Origin: Fulvia fulva
Taxonomy: Eukaryota > Ascomycota > Dothideomycetes > Mycosphaerellales > Mycosphaerellaceae
Assembly (NCBI RefSeq): GCF_020509005.1
Contig: NC_063012.1
Coordinates: 744,001 to 808,000 of the forward strand
Direction of reading: 5' to 3'
DNA: 64,000 nt
How positions within the stretch are numbered: position 1 is the first letter of the stretch; the number at the start of each line of letters is the position of its first letter. Below, one piece after another: positions 46,393 through 57,096 of this stretch. Below the pieces are notes generated by a model. The model saw only the letters and a list, made by a program, of their open reading frames with translations. It ran no database searches and was not told the DNA's origin. A program made the position numbers and the translations under genes.

Positions 46393-49300
46393 GGTTTAGC
46401 TATAACTTCGTCCGCTACGCTTAATCTAAGTAATGTTCCCTAAGGTAGGGCTAACTCTTTTTTGTCGGCCTAGGAATAGAGCGTCGAGCTAAACACTTTA
46501 ATCTCCCTAACCGGCATCTCCTACGGGACCTTAGCGGGTTTAGCTAGGGTAGGGATAGCTTCCTAAGGACTTTCTTGTTATAGAGGCTAACGATCTTCCT
46601 AAGTGTCCTTCTTAAGTAGTAGGGATATACCTAATCTTACTCCTCGCCTACTCTTCTTAACTTAATCTAATCAGATCGCCTTTAAGACCTAAGTACTTTA
46701 GCTAAAGTCTTTTACTCGCTTCTTTTCCTCTAAGCATTCTTAGTAACTCTTAGGTCTCGCTAAACTTACTCTAGTAAGTCAGCTTCTCTTCTTTAACCTT
46801 CCTCTCCTACTAAGAACCCTCGCGCTCCTACGTAAGGTTAGCTACGTTCTTTCGTAGTCTAGAGTTTAACTTATTTCTTTAACTACTTAGCCTCCGGTAT
46901 AGTTAAAAGGTCCTTTAGATCAAGACTTGTGTCTTATTTAGTACCTAGAACTTCCTTAAGTTCTAGCTTATCTTCTAAAATACCGGACCTATCTAGAAGT
47001 CTCCTAGCTAGATACCGATCCTAGCATTTAGCTAGATCCTTATATACGGCTAATACAAGCCTGTTCCTATAGACGAGATGCCTTAGAATCCTACCCGTAG
47101 GGGTCTAAAGTGTATACGTCCCTAGGAAGCTCGCTTTACGGATCTTATAGAGTCTAAAGTACTTAGGTTCTAGCTTATACGGATCTAGGTTTATTAGTAA
47201 GACCTATTCTCCGACTTTACGTCTTAGCTATACCTCCGGCGGAAGCAACTTTAGACTTATTAGGTTCCTAGTCTAAGCTTAAGAAAGTAGTCTTTTATTT
47301 ACGAGCTAACGCGTATAGCGGACGCGGACGATACGCTTCCTATAGTCGTTAACTAAAACATTCTTAGCTCGTAGCTCGTTCTCGTGTTCTAGGATTCGTA
47401 GGTGTTAGCTATATATAAGGTAGAAGGGGCTAAGGTAGGTTATTATATACTAGCGGTATCTAGTATAGTAGATCGCTTTAGGTAGGAAGGTATCCTATAG
47501 CCTAATATCGTTACTAATATATAGCTTCGTTAGTATTGATCCTAGTATACCGTTTAGGTTTTCTACCTTCCTATTCGTTATAGGATAATATAGGGATACT
47601 AGACGATAATTAGCCTTAAACTACTTTATTAGGTAGCTTATAACCCTACTTAGGAAGTTCTTACTATTGTCTAAGAGGAGCTTACGGGGTAGCCCGTAGT
47701 CCTAATAGATTCTCTCGTATAGGAATACTATAGTCGCTTTAGTATCCGTACGCGGAACGGCCTAAGCGACTAGCTAACCCGTAGCGTAATCTATCGCCGT
47801 AATAATATACTCGTTTCCTAGTAGACTCTTCGGTAAAGGCCCTACGATATTAATTGCCTATCTCTTAAAGGGCCTAAGCTTATTATTAACCTAGTGAAAC
47901 CGCGGCTCGCGTATTTTAGGCTTATTAGGCTTCTTTTTCTACGTTAGCTAGTATCTAGGGTAGGATTCGATAGACTCTCGTACGTCCTTTCTTATACTAG
48001 GCTACTAGGCTCTTATCTCGAGCTAACCTATTAGCCCGGGCGCCGTAAAGTGTCCGTATCGCTAGTATACGTAGTTTACTAGATTAAGACGCTAGGTTAG
48101 TACGAGGAAAGGCGCTATTCCCTTATCGTCTAGAAGAATAAAGCCTAATCTAGGTTCCTTAGACTCGTCGATCGGTAGGAGTAGCTCGAATTCCTCTTCT
48201 CGTACCTTAATTAAGCTCTCGAGGTAGGGACCGTAAGTTAGTATCTATTCCGTTAACTTGAACTACCTTATTAGTTTAGGGAACAAGTCGGTCTTGTTAG
48301 CTTTAAATCTTATAGCTACGAGTTGCTTAACCGGCTAAGCTAGGTTAGTAGGTCCTTCTCCGATAAAGTTAGGCCGACGGGAGAGCGTATCGGGAACGAT
48401 CGCCTCTTCTCCCTTACGATATTTAATATCTAAGTTATATTACTAAAACTCTTTAGCCTATCGTACGATCCTCTTACTCTAGCCCTTAGTACTATTAAGG
48501 TACCTAAGCGACTAGTAATCGGTTAGGATCGTAACCGTATAGCTATTTTCTACGTAGTTATCCTAGGTTCGGAGGGCTTCCTTAATTACTAGGCCCTCCT
48601 TTTCGTAAACTAGGTAATTTAGCTCGGCTCCCTAAAGCTTCCTTCTAGAGAAGGCTCTAGGGTGTAGCTAGTTATTAGCTCCTATTTGATAGAGAGTAGC
48701 GCCTATAGCCTATTTAGATATATTAGTCTTGATCGTAAAGGGCTTCTTAGGGTTAGGCGGGATTAGTATAGGCCCTAAGGTTAGCGCGAGCTTTAGGCTC
48801 TTAAAAGCGTATACGTACTAGGCGTTCTATCGTACTAGGCGACGCTTTTTCCGCCTAAGGGACTCGTCGCTTTCCTTAAGAAGATCTAAGAGGGGTACTA
48901 CGAGTTTCGCGAAGCCCTTAATAAAGCGGCGGTAGTAGCCTACGAGGCTAAGGAACTACCTAATCTACTATATATTAGTAGGCGTAGGCTAACTATTAAT
49001 CGCGTCGATCTTGTCTTATAGTAGCCTAATCGAATTCTTTTTGATCTAATACCCGTAGAAGGTAACTAACTTGACTCTAATGTCGTACTTCTTAGGGGAG
49101 TAGAATAGTTTAGCTTTTTTTAGGCGGTCGAAGACCTCCTTTAGGTCTTTTTCGTGCTATTCCTTAGAGTCTAAGAAGACTAGGATGTCGTCGAGGTATA
49201 CGACGACCTTCTTCTAAAGTAGATCTCTTAGGATCTCGTTTATTATAGACTAAAACGAGGCTAGGGCGTTTGTTAGCCTAAAGGGCATAACGAGGAACTC

Positions 49301-51878
49301 GTACTTCCTATCCCTAGTATTAAACGTAGTCTTATACGTATCGGCTAAGTCGATTAGTAGCTACTAGTACCCTAAGACTAGGTCTAGTTTACTTAAGTAT
49401 TTAGCCTTCGCGACCGTGTCTAGGCACTCCTAGATACGTAGGAGGGGGAAGCCGTTTTTAGTAGTTACGGCGTTTAGGCCGCGATAGTCGATATATACAC
49501 GCTACTAGCCGTCTAGCTTAGGGATAAAGAGGACTAGGGATCCCTAGGGTAAGGACAAGACCTTAATTAGTCCGCGATTAAGGAGTATCTAGATCTAGCG
49601 AGCCTATTCTTAAAGCTAACTAGGGTTTAGATAGTATACGGGCTAGTTAATAGGTCGAGCGTTACTAGTAGGGATAGTATAGTCGAAAGCTCTCTTCCGT
49701 AGGAGTCTAGCCGGGAGCTAAGCTCTCTAGATCTCTAGGAAGAGATTAACTAACGTCTAGAAGACCTAGTTACCTACCTACGGTAGCTAAGACTTATCGT
49801 CTAGGTCCCCTACTATAGCTATAAGGCGTTCGTATACCTTATCTAAGCTGTGTTCCTCGAAGTTAATATTAACTAGGGCATCGTCGGGGAGTTACCTAAG
49901 CGAGTAGAAGAGCTAGGGTCCTTCGTATCGTATAGCGAAGTCTACTAAATATATAGAGTTAAACATTTCTAGCTCGCCTTTATCGTCCTTTAGGTCGAAC
50001 ACCTTAGAGTACGACCTAATCGTATAGTACCGGCTACGCCGGTCCCGTAGTCTAGTAGAGCTAGACTACTAGTTTACGTTAGGGTTGACTTCCTAGAACT
50101 ACTTAAGGCCTAGGATAAGGTCAAATCCTTCTATATCGATAACTCTAGCGGGGACTATGTCCTACTAGGTACTAATCTAATATAGTAGAAGAACACCCTA
50201 AGTAGAAATGATCTCCTTACCGTTTAGGAGGACGATCCTTACTAGCGGCAAGTCCCTAAAAAGCGATCGAGGGAGTTACTTCGATTCTTAGGCTAAGAGG
50301 TATACTTTAGAGGCTACGTAGTCTAGGGTAACCTTAGCCCGAACCTAATTAGGTCCTAGGCGGGTATCGATAGTAAAGAGCCCTCCGCCTATCGCTATTA
50401 GCCTCTCTATCGTATAGTCGACCTCCTCTTTAGTCTCCGACTCGGGTTCTTTAGATAAAGATAATACTCTATCCTCTTCTACTTATATCTACTAAGCCTT
50501 ACCCTTAGTAGCTAGGGTCGTCCTATCCTAGTAGGATTCTCTAGGTAGGGGTATAGAGGCGTCTAATAATCCTAAGTACGTCTACCTTAATTAAGACGTC
50601 TTAGGCTCTATTTTTTTTAGCTTAGAGTAGTCGCGCGTAAAGTGGCCTGTCTTACTATAGTTATAGTATTTGTCTAAGCGCCCGGAGGGGCCTCTATAAT
50701 TGCCCCGCCCGCGTCTACGTCCGCCGCGCCCTCTACCGCGGCCTCTACTACGCGCCGAGCTACCTAAGTCGCTCTAGAGAGCTATAAAAGCTTTAGTGTC
50801 CCCGTCTACGAACTTCTCGACGGCTAATATTATTACGGCTAGCTTCTAGTCTCTTCCGCGGCTAAGATAGAGTCGCTAGTCGGCTATAATAGCCTACTAG
50901 AAGTAGACGCGGATATTCGTATTAGTTGCTCGGAAGTTACGATTGTCTAGTTCAGCTAGTATATTAGGCTTTAGGCCGGCTAAAAACTTGCGTAGGTAGG
51001 TAAAGTTATCTAGTAGGGGAGTTATACCGCTCCTAGTTAGCCTAAGCGACCTAATAAAGGTCCTAATACTCCTAGTTTAACGGGTAGTCTCCTACTTACG
51101 CTAGATCTGCTCCTAATAGTCTAGGTCGACTATAAAGTTAGAGATCTACGTGATTATATCGTCGAAATCGCCGTGCCTAGGAGGGGGCTTTAGGCGCGTT
51201 TCTTTAATAGCTTTAAACTATAACTAGTTAAAGTTGCTACCGATAAAGCTACTAATAAGCTCTAGTTTCTCTAAGTCGGAAAGGCATCGTTTGACAATCT
51301 ATTTCTTATTTAGGCTAATCTAGGCTCTAATAGACGATATCTAGTTAAGGTACTTGTTGTTCTAGGCGTTAGACTTTAGAATAGAGGGATCCCCTATCCT
51401 AGGCGCCTTACCTCTACTAGCTAGCTCGTTATATAGGCCGAAGTTATCTTCGTCTAGGTAGTCCGCCCTATCTATCTCCGCGTCGCTATCGCGGTTAGGG
51501 CGGCGGTACGACCGAGTAGCTAGGGGTATAGCCTAAGTGGCCCTAAAGGTATTGTTTAGGCTAGTAGGCTAAGCCGCGTAGTTATTGCCTAGGGCGCGAC
51601 TATAGGCTAGGCCCTCTCCGACTAGATAAGTAGCGAAACCTTACTGATCTAGTAGGTAATAACCGCCTTAATTAGGGTGTTAGTTAGTGTCCTCTATACT
51701 AAAGGTTTAAGTAGCCCGCCCCGTTTATAGGAGCTAAGATAAGGTTAGTAAGGTTACCTCGCTTAGCTTTAGTACTAAGGTCCGACTGAGGCGTAAGTTA
51801 GAGACTTATAGCTTAGGAGATTCACTTATAGGCTGATTTAACCTAATAGAAAGGCTAAAAGGAAGGGAAGCTACTAGA

Positions 51879-51988
51879 TATAAGAACCTTAGCGAGTGTG
51901 AATCTGAGATACAGAAAAGCTACCTGAGAAAACTCTAAATACAAAGCTGAGCGCCAAGCCGGCGGTGTGCTCGGATAAGAACGTCACA
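51879..51988 (-). repeat. 5' LTR of the gypsy element, 110 bp
   Basis: On the minus strand it starts TGTGACG at 51988 and ends at 51879. RIP changes are confined to its inner end (TTCTTATA for TTCTTACA). The outer 85 bp are clean. Confidence 0.9.
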
Positions 51989-52406
51989 TGACGATGTCTG
52001 TTGGTGCCATATGCTTGGCAGGGCGGTGGTTCAAGCTTTCCGCGGTCGGGCCCGATGGTGGGCTGGTGACGGTGGGTGAGATGGAGCTCGTCGCTCACAA
52101 GACGATCAGTTTCACTGGTTGTTGGCGCTACTAAACGACGCAGAGCCAGCGCTACGTCACCCAGTGGCAGCTGCGTGGCCTGCGTTGGGTGGTGGATGAG
52201 ACAAGCGCGTGCATGAGGACTCCAGCTTGTCAAGTTCCGGAGGAGCTGTGCAGCAGACGTGATGGCAAAGGCCAAAGCCGCGCGTTGTTTGGTAGAAATG
52301 TGTTTGTTGTCACATCAACGCACGACTTCGCCTTCGGCCCTTGTCCTCGCTCTTCCCACTCCGCTCCTCCGTGACTGCACCTGTACAGGACGTTCGTTCC
52401 TGCATC

Positions 52407-55400
52407 ATGACTGTCGAGCACCTTCTCCTGCCAATGGCCACACAGCTCAACGGCGGGCCCAAGGAGGAAGCCACGGCCCCAGTCGCCCCGACGCCCTTTG
52501 TCACGAGGTCGAAGACGGTAGAGAGCCAGGCATTCGTCGATGCGCCTGAGACACAGGACGAGCAAGCAGCAGCGGCGCAAGCACGACGGACAAGGCTACT
52601 GCGCTCACCCACACAAGGCACCATGACCTCGACCGCCTCAGTGCCCCCGCCAGGCTCCCTCTTGACGGGCAAGCAAGAGCACTACCTCAAGCGCGAACTC
52701 ATCTCCGCCCAGACACAATGGGAAGTCAGCGAGCTATCACATCCCACCGCCCTCCAGCGCTTCGGTGCGCCTTTTCGCTCAGACCGAGGAGAGGTCGCGC
52801 CAGAGCACTCGGAGCTGCCACTTCTACGATACATCTTCGTCCACCATGTACGCAACTTCCCCTTCCTCAACCAGGCGAAGGAGAAGGAGTTTTGGCAGGA
52901 TAAGCTGCAGGCCTTCTTGGAAAGCTTCGCGAACAAGCACATAAGTTCTGCTGAGGATCGCTTGGAGCAGACCAAAAGAGCAAAGCTGGCGCAGAAGGCG
53001 AACAAGCTGGTAGAACTGATGATGGTGTCCGGCATACCGACTGCATCTGGCTATGAAGAGAGGATCCGCTTTTCCGAGATGGAAGTGGTCGAGAGTGGGC
53101 CGAACGAGGAGGGTCTGGTGGTCAATGTGCCAGAAGGGCATGAGATCAATGGCTGGGACATCAATGTTGCTGGAGTCAGGCTTGTCAGTGTCAAGCGCCA
53201 TGTCAGGCAGCATAAACATGCCGAGTTCCTTCTCCGAGTCAAGCGCAGGGACGAGCCAGAAAGATATGTTGCGAGACGATTTGGAGAGTTTGCCCGCATG
53301 CACAAGAAGCTGAGACTCGAGCTCCCTGGTAAGGTCCTACCGCCGTTACCGAAGAAGAACAAAGCACAGTCATTGTATAGTGGCAAGGACGACGACGACG
53401 ACTCGGATAGTGTCTCATCCATGTCAACCACAGGCACTGGTACACCAACGACGGCAGAAGCAAGCGAGAGTAACGGCAGCGGCGGAGGCTTCAGATCGTA
53501 TCTCTCCTCTTGGACAGGCGGAGGCAGTACCAGCACCAGACATGGTAGGAATGCGTCGAAAGCGTCGCTGGCGGCACCCTCAGCCTCGCCTCGCGCTAGT
53601 ATGGACTCGAGCGCAGACAAAGCGTCTCAATCACCACTTCGAACAGCATGTCCTCAAGACACTGTCCTTCATCGCGAAGATCAACGAGTTTCTCTTCGAG
53701 CATTCCTACGCAACTTCCTACAAAACGAAGCGATAGCCAACTCGAAATCAATGTACGACTTCTTAACAGCGCAGCCGATCACGCTCAACGATGAAGAGCG
53801 GGCCGACATCGACAAGAGGAAGCATATGGACAGCAAGCGTCTAGAAGAGCAAAGACAGTTCTTTGAGATCGCAAGACAACGTGCCAGGGATCTTGACGTG
53901 CACATGGAGAAGTTCAGACGCAGTGTCGTGGAGGCCAATGGTCTTCGCAACTTGTTCGCTGAGATCAAGCAGAAAGAGAAGATCGATGACCTGAACCCGG
54001 AGTTTAGGAAGTTTGCTGAGTGGCTTCGAATCGAAGTCGCGGCCACGACATATCATCTGTTCCTGGCAGAAGACAACTCGCCAGAGCTGTTTGCACAAGC
54101 GAAGCGGATACACGGACTTGTGCCTTATTCGGCACTGAAGCAGGTGATTCGCTTCACGAACCCAGCGGCAGTCATGTCAAGCGTGCTCGACCTCTTCATG
54201 GCCCAACCACTTGGTGCCAAGTCATTACTGCAACGAATATTCGGCCTCGCTTTGGGCGACGGAATCCGCAGCTTACAGCGCTCCATTGACTCACTGACAG
54301 TGAAGATCGACGAGCCTGCACTCTGTGACAAGATCAAGAACTACATCGAAGGCATCGAGGATGTGAGGGACAACGTACGGACACAAGCAAGAGAAGAGCA
54401 GGTCGATCTGCTGGTCAAGGTTTTGCAGAGCGACGAGATCGAGCCTCAATTATCATCAAAGCAGATCGAGAGGGTCTTCAACGCATACGTGGCCTGGGAC
54501 AACGCCGTGGAGAACGTCGACGAAGAAATGCGACAAGGGGCCGAGCTCTTTGCTCGCCTCAAGCAGCTTCTCAAATTGCACACCCGCCGAAGAGACAAGC
54601 AAATGATGTTAGAACTGGTCGAAGAATCCAACACCCTCCGCCTCTTCCGCGACCTCTTCCAGATCTTCTACGAGCCCCTCGTCCGGGTCTACAAGAGTGC
54701 CAACGTCTACAACAGCGTCACAGACTTCGCCCGCTTCGCCGACGACGCCATCCAGACTATCGAGAAAGCACAACGACAGGACGTCAGCGCTGACCCTAAC
54801 CAGACTGTCCAGAGTTTTATCGACTTATGTGAACGACATGAAGAAGATCTGTATAAGTTCATCCACGAAGTGCACAAACACGACAATGGCCTTTTCGACA
54901 AACTCATGGCCTGGATAGAAGGGATCCTCGACTTCCTCCGCAACGGTCCGAAGGGTGGCAAGCTGGATATGAACGCCCTCTTCGCTGGCGCGCTGGAGAT
55001 AAAGCAGATCGATAAGGACAAGGCACTAAAAGAGATCAACAGCCTCATCAAGTGGCAGACTGCCCGAAAACGCTGGCACTCCGACAAGACACGGCAAAAG
55101 ATGGCGTCCGGAGGTAACGAGAATGCTGATGTGATGGGTGGGCTGGCATCGACATTCAAGCCAGGCGACTTCGGCTTGAACCCTATAGATCTTCAGGACC
55201 TCAACATGGAAGACGACGAAGACTTCGACTCGGAAGAAGAGGACGATGAAGATGATGCAGACCCCATCGCTGCCGAGAGGAAACGGCGGCAGCGAAGACA
55301 GGATGTGCTCAAACGCACGGCTGGCGAGCCCGTCAAGCCGGAGATTACGGAGTTGCATAAGATGAATCCGCAATTCTTGAGTATGCTGCGGATGGTGCTG

Positions 55401-55409
55401 GCGGAGTAG
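52407..55409 (+). CDS. PX-domain protein with PXB/DUF3818 regions (yeast YPR097W/Lec1-like)
   Basis: A single-exon protein of 1000 residues from the first ATG at 52407. A second good start is 52623 (CACCATGACC), just before the family-like sequence begins (LTGKQEHYLKRELISAQTQW). In order: an N-terminal PX-associated helical domain (to about residue 215), a PX domain split by a Ser/Gly/Asp-rich low-complexity insert (FGEFARMHKKLR, LPPLPKKNK, then REDQRVSLRAFLRNFL), and a long helical C-terminal DUF3818-type region ending with an acidic stretch (DDEDFDSEEEDDEDD) and a basic patch. PX domains bind phosphoinositides. The yeast relative is implicated in lipid and sterol distribution at membranes; that role here is inference. 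Intact, normal composition, only about 400 bp from the RIP-mutated gypsy element. Confidence 0.9.
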   Translation: MTVEHLLLPMATQLNGGPKEEATAPVAPTPFVTRSKTVESQAFVDAPETQDEQAAAAQARRTRLLRSPTQGTMTSTASVPPPGSLLTGKQEHYLKRELISAQTQWEVSELSHPTALQRFGAPFRSDRGEVAPEHSELPLLRYIFVHHVRNFPFLNQAKEKEFWQDKLQAFLESFANKHISSAEDRLEQTKRAKLAQKANKLVELMMVSGIPTASGYEERIRFSEMEVVESGPNEEGLVVNVPEGHEINGWDINVAGVRLVSVKRHVRQHKHAEFLLRVKRRDEPERYVARRFGEFARMHKKLRLELPGKVLPPLPKKNKAQSLYSGKDDDDDSDSVSSMSTTGTGTPTTAEASESNGSGGGFRSYLSSWTGGGSTSTRHGRNASKASLAAPSASPRASMDSSADKASQSPLRTACPQDTVLHREDQRVSLRAFLRNFLQNEAIANSKSMYDFLTAQPITLNDEERADIDKRKHMDSKRLEEQRQFFEIARQRARDLDVHMEKFRRSVVEANGLRNLFAEIKQKEKIDDLNPEFRKFAEWLRIEVAATTYHLFLAEDNSPELFAQAKRIHGLVPYSALKQVIRFTNPAAVMSSVLDLFMAQPLGAKSLLQRIFGLALGDGIRSLQRSIDSLTVKIDEPALCDKIKNYIEGIEDVRDNVRTQAREEQVDLLVKVLQSDEIEPQLSSKQIERVFNAYVAWDNAVENVDEEMRQGAELFARLKQLLKLHTRRRDKQMMLELVEESNTLRLFRDLFQIFYEPLVRVYKSANVYNSVTDFARFADDAIQTIEKAQRQDVSADPNQTVQSFIDLCERHEEDLYKFIHEVHKHDNGLFDKLMAWIEGILDFLRNGPKGGKLDMNALFAGALEIKQIDKDKALKEINSLIKWQTARKRWHSDKTRQKMASGGNENADVMGGLASTFKPGDFGLNPIDLQDLNMEDDEDFDSEEEDDEDDADPIAAERKRRQRRQDVLKRTAGEPVKPEITELHKMNPQFLSMLRMVLAE

Positions 55410-55696
55410 ACATCCGCAGCACGTAAGTTAGATGTGCGTTTGGATGGTGGAGCAGAGGCGCAGGGAGATGGGAGGCGTAGTGGATATCGAATGGGGTGCT
55501 GAGAGCGCTGTGCTGTGATTAGAGTTGATACATGCTGCTTAATCGGCGGTATGACGGATGGCATTGGATATGGTCCGCAAGGATAGATACGAAGAAGGGA
55601 ATAGATCCATTGCATTGTTACAATGAAAAGAATTCACGATCTCCAGGCTCAATCATCATGAGCGTGATCGCTCCTGGTCTTTTGAAGAGGCAAACG
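55410..55696. other. 3' region of the PX gene, no gene seen
   Basis: Short spacer holding the presumed 3' untranslated region and terminator of the PX gene. Nothing else is supported. Confidence 0.4.
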
Positions 55697-55837
55697 AAAA
55701 TAAAACAACCGCCGCTGGCGCAAAGGCGTCACCGCCATCGAGGCTCAAGCATGTGTTCATTCACATGCTCAGACTGCGACCAACGTTGAGTAAAGACGAA
55801 TGATGTCCACCTTACCGTTGCGCCAACGGTGGTTGTC
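55697..55837 (-). ncRNA. Hairpin RNA unit, minus-strand member of the array
   Basis: On the minus strand the unit starts GACAACCACCGTTGGCGCAA and closes with TTGCGCCAGCGGCGGTTGT, which pair over about 22 positions with two mismatches. It is followed by TTTTATTTT. TATATA lies about 32 bp upstream (55864-55869). The inner part of the 5' arm (CGCAACGGTAAGGTGG) resembles the plus-strand units (CTCAATGGCGAGGTGG), so it is a diverged relative in the opposite orientation. Confidence 0.6.
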
Positions 55838-56025
55838 TGAGAGGTATGAAGATTGAATTGAGATATATACACAGTATCATGTGTGGAAGGCGTGGTTTGG
55901 GTCGAGTCACGCGTGAAGAAAAGGTGAGAAGAAAACGAAAGAAGCACAACCTGGCCCATACGGAAGGAGTCACATCGTTTCCAGAGAGGATGGAGTCGGT
56001 GCAAAGGTAAGGTAGATCTAAGGGC

Positions 56026-56137
56026 AAAAAGCAAAACAATCGTCGCTGGCGCAAGGGCATGCCCAACCACCACTGTTCCCGACTATGGCAGTACGGCATG
56101 GACTGGACGATAGTGACAAAGGCACTGAAGCTCACGA
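56026..56137 (-). ncRNA. Possible degenerate minus-strand hairpin unit
   Basis: The 3' part resembles the unit at 55697-55837 (minus strand TTGCGCCAGCGACGATTGT followed by TTTTGCTTTTT). A TTATAT lies about 27 bp upstream of the proposed start. The 5' arm matches poorly, so this may be a decayed copy or a false call. Confidence 0.3.
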
Positions 56138-56186
56138 AAGTACAGCTTCGTGGAGTGTCATATAACGCTTGCGTGGACGGTCTTCC

Positions 56187-56336
56187 GACAGCTGCCCTGG
56201 GCTAGGTGGCTGAATGGTCCAGGCAGACGCGCCTGAACGAGCATGTGCTGAGATATGGTAAGGCTGCACGATACCAATGGTTATCGCGTCTTTCTGACCT
56301 TCGTCACAGTCATCCAGCTCAGGGTGGGTGTTCTTT
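56187..56336 (+). ncRNA. Hairpin RNA unit A
   Basis: The 5' arm GACAGCTGCCCTGGGCTAGG pairs with the 3' arm CCAGCTCAGGGTGGGTGTTC over about 23 positions, with two mismatches and several G-U wobbles. TATAAC lies 26 bp upstream (56161). An A-box-like TGGCTGAATGG follows the 5' arm. The terminal T run is weak (TTCTTTG), unlike most other units. Confidence 0.62.
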
Positions 56337-56412
56337 GTGCGCTGCTATGAGACATGTGTTTTCTGCGAGGGTAGTGTGAGCAGTCGAATACATTGTGCAA
56401 GACCCATCGCCT

Positions 56413-56560
56413 GACAAAGGTACCCGGGACTCAGTGGCGAGGTGGTCTAAAAGAATCTGTCTAGACAACATATCTATGGACATTAGACTCCTCTATCACG
56501 TATTTTTGTGGTAATTCGTTCTTATCACAAAGAATTGAGCTCAGGACGGCTGTCATTTTT
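56413..56560 (+). ncRNA. Hairpin RNA unit B
   Basis: It starts GACAAAGG and ends GGACGGCTGTC followed by five or more T (56556-56560). It shares ACTCAGTGGCGAGGTGGTCT with the other units. Pairing of the arms is weaker (GACA/TGTC and a CTCA/TGAG core), and the upstream TATA is only AATACATT. Probably a decayed member. Confidence 0.5.
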
Positions 56561-56637
56561 GCTCTGTTGCGGGACATACTGCTTTCGTGAATTGTACCTG
56601 GGTAATTCTGATATATGATGCGAGCAGACGGCCTTTC

Positions 56638-56789
56638 GACATCTGCTCTAAGCTCGATGGCGACGTGGTCTAGGTGAATATGTCCCAGCACATCACCCGT
56701 GAGATGGCCAGCATACTCTACAACTGTACGTCGTAGTAGAAGGCTGAGGTGTTGCGGTGGCCATCGAGCGTGGATTGGTTGTTCTTTTT
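56638..56789 (+). ncRNA. Hairpin RNA unit C
   Basis: The inner stem GCTCGATGG/CCATCGAGC pairs perfectly and the outer stem partially (GACATCTGCTCTA with TGGATTGGTTGTTC). T5 at 56785-56789. TATATG lies 26 bp upstream (56612). A-box-like TGGCGACGTGG. Confidence 0.65.
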
Positions 56790-56868
56790 GCATTTCTGCA
56801 GGACCGTCTTTCCCCCCGTAGAGATCAGATTGTGAAGCATTATGAGCATTGCCAATGGATGTTCTTCC

Positions 56869-57020
56869 GACAGCTGCTCTGAGCTCAATGGCGGAGTGGT
56901 AAGGCGCAAATGATTGCCCTATCACCCTCGTGAAGAAACGGAAGAGGACTGATGATATAGCGTCTTCATGGTGTTCTGCTACTCCGTGAGGCTCTTGTGC
57001 TCGGAGCAGCTGTTCTTTTT
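56869..57020 (+). ncRNA. Hairpin RNA unit D
   Basis: The 5' arm GACAGCTGCTCTGAGC pairs with GCTCGGAGCAGCTGTT over 16 positions without mismatch (two G-U). T5 at 57016-57020. TATGAG lies 28 bp upstream (56841). TGGCGGAGTGG matches the RNA polymerase III A-box consensus exactly. Confidence 0.72.
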
Positions 57021-57096
57021 GCTTTGCTGATAGACTTATGTGGCTCCTTGAAGCATTGCTAGAAGTCTTATATATTTGTCAGGACCGACATCCCAC

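Larger units (their letters stand above)
37969..51988 (-). mobile_element. Ty3/gypsy LTR retrotransposon, near complete, with nested insertions
   Basis: It is bounded by 110-bp LTRs (37969-38078 and 51879-51988) and a 4-bp duplication, TGAC (37965-37968 and 51989-51992). It reads right to left. Gag has a zinc knuckle near 50640-50690 whose Cys codons are now Tyr by RIP (YYNYSKTGHF). The reverse transcriptase has YLDDILV near 49170-49200, followed by integrase-like sequence toward 47500. Between pol and the 3' LTR is a further sense-strand ORF. A polypurine tract adjoins the 3' LTR. Without its nested insertions it is about 7.2 kb. All internal genes carry many stops. The order of nesting is documented by empty sites in the other copy at 7556-9544. 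Confidence 0.92.
37762..52010 (-). pseudogene. Short ORF split by the gypsy insertion
   Basis: A minus-strand ATG lies at 52010, 22 bp outside the right LTR. Its frame, ignoring the gypsy element and one TGAC duplication, continues at 37964 and stays open to a stop at 37762. The combined frame has 75 codons. The downstream half includes a helical stretch (MPAEEVTKLLQDSIHRQIRQ) that looks like real protein. The insertion falls at about codon 8. No family is recognised and the true gene may be longer with introns, so the gene assignment is tentative. The target duplication itself is clear. Confidence 0.5.

Noticed and set aside
51889..52275. Minus-strand 128-codon frame running from 52275 into the right gypsy LTR
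   Set aside because: Much of its 3' part is LTR sequence and the rest is Arg/His/Pro-rich. The frame starting at 52010 gives a more protein-like product across the insertion.
52341..52406. Upstream extension of the PX/PXB gene to 52341
   Set aside because: The codon there is TTG, not ATG. The first in-frame ATG is 52407 and the best-context one is 52623.
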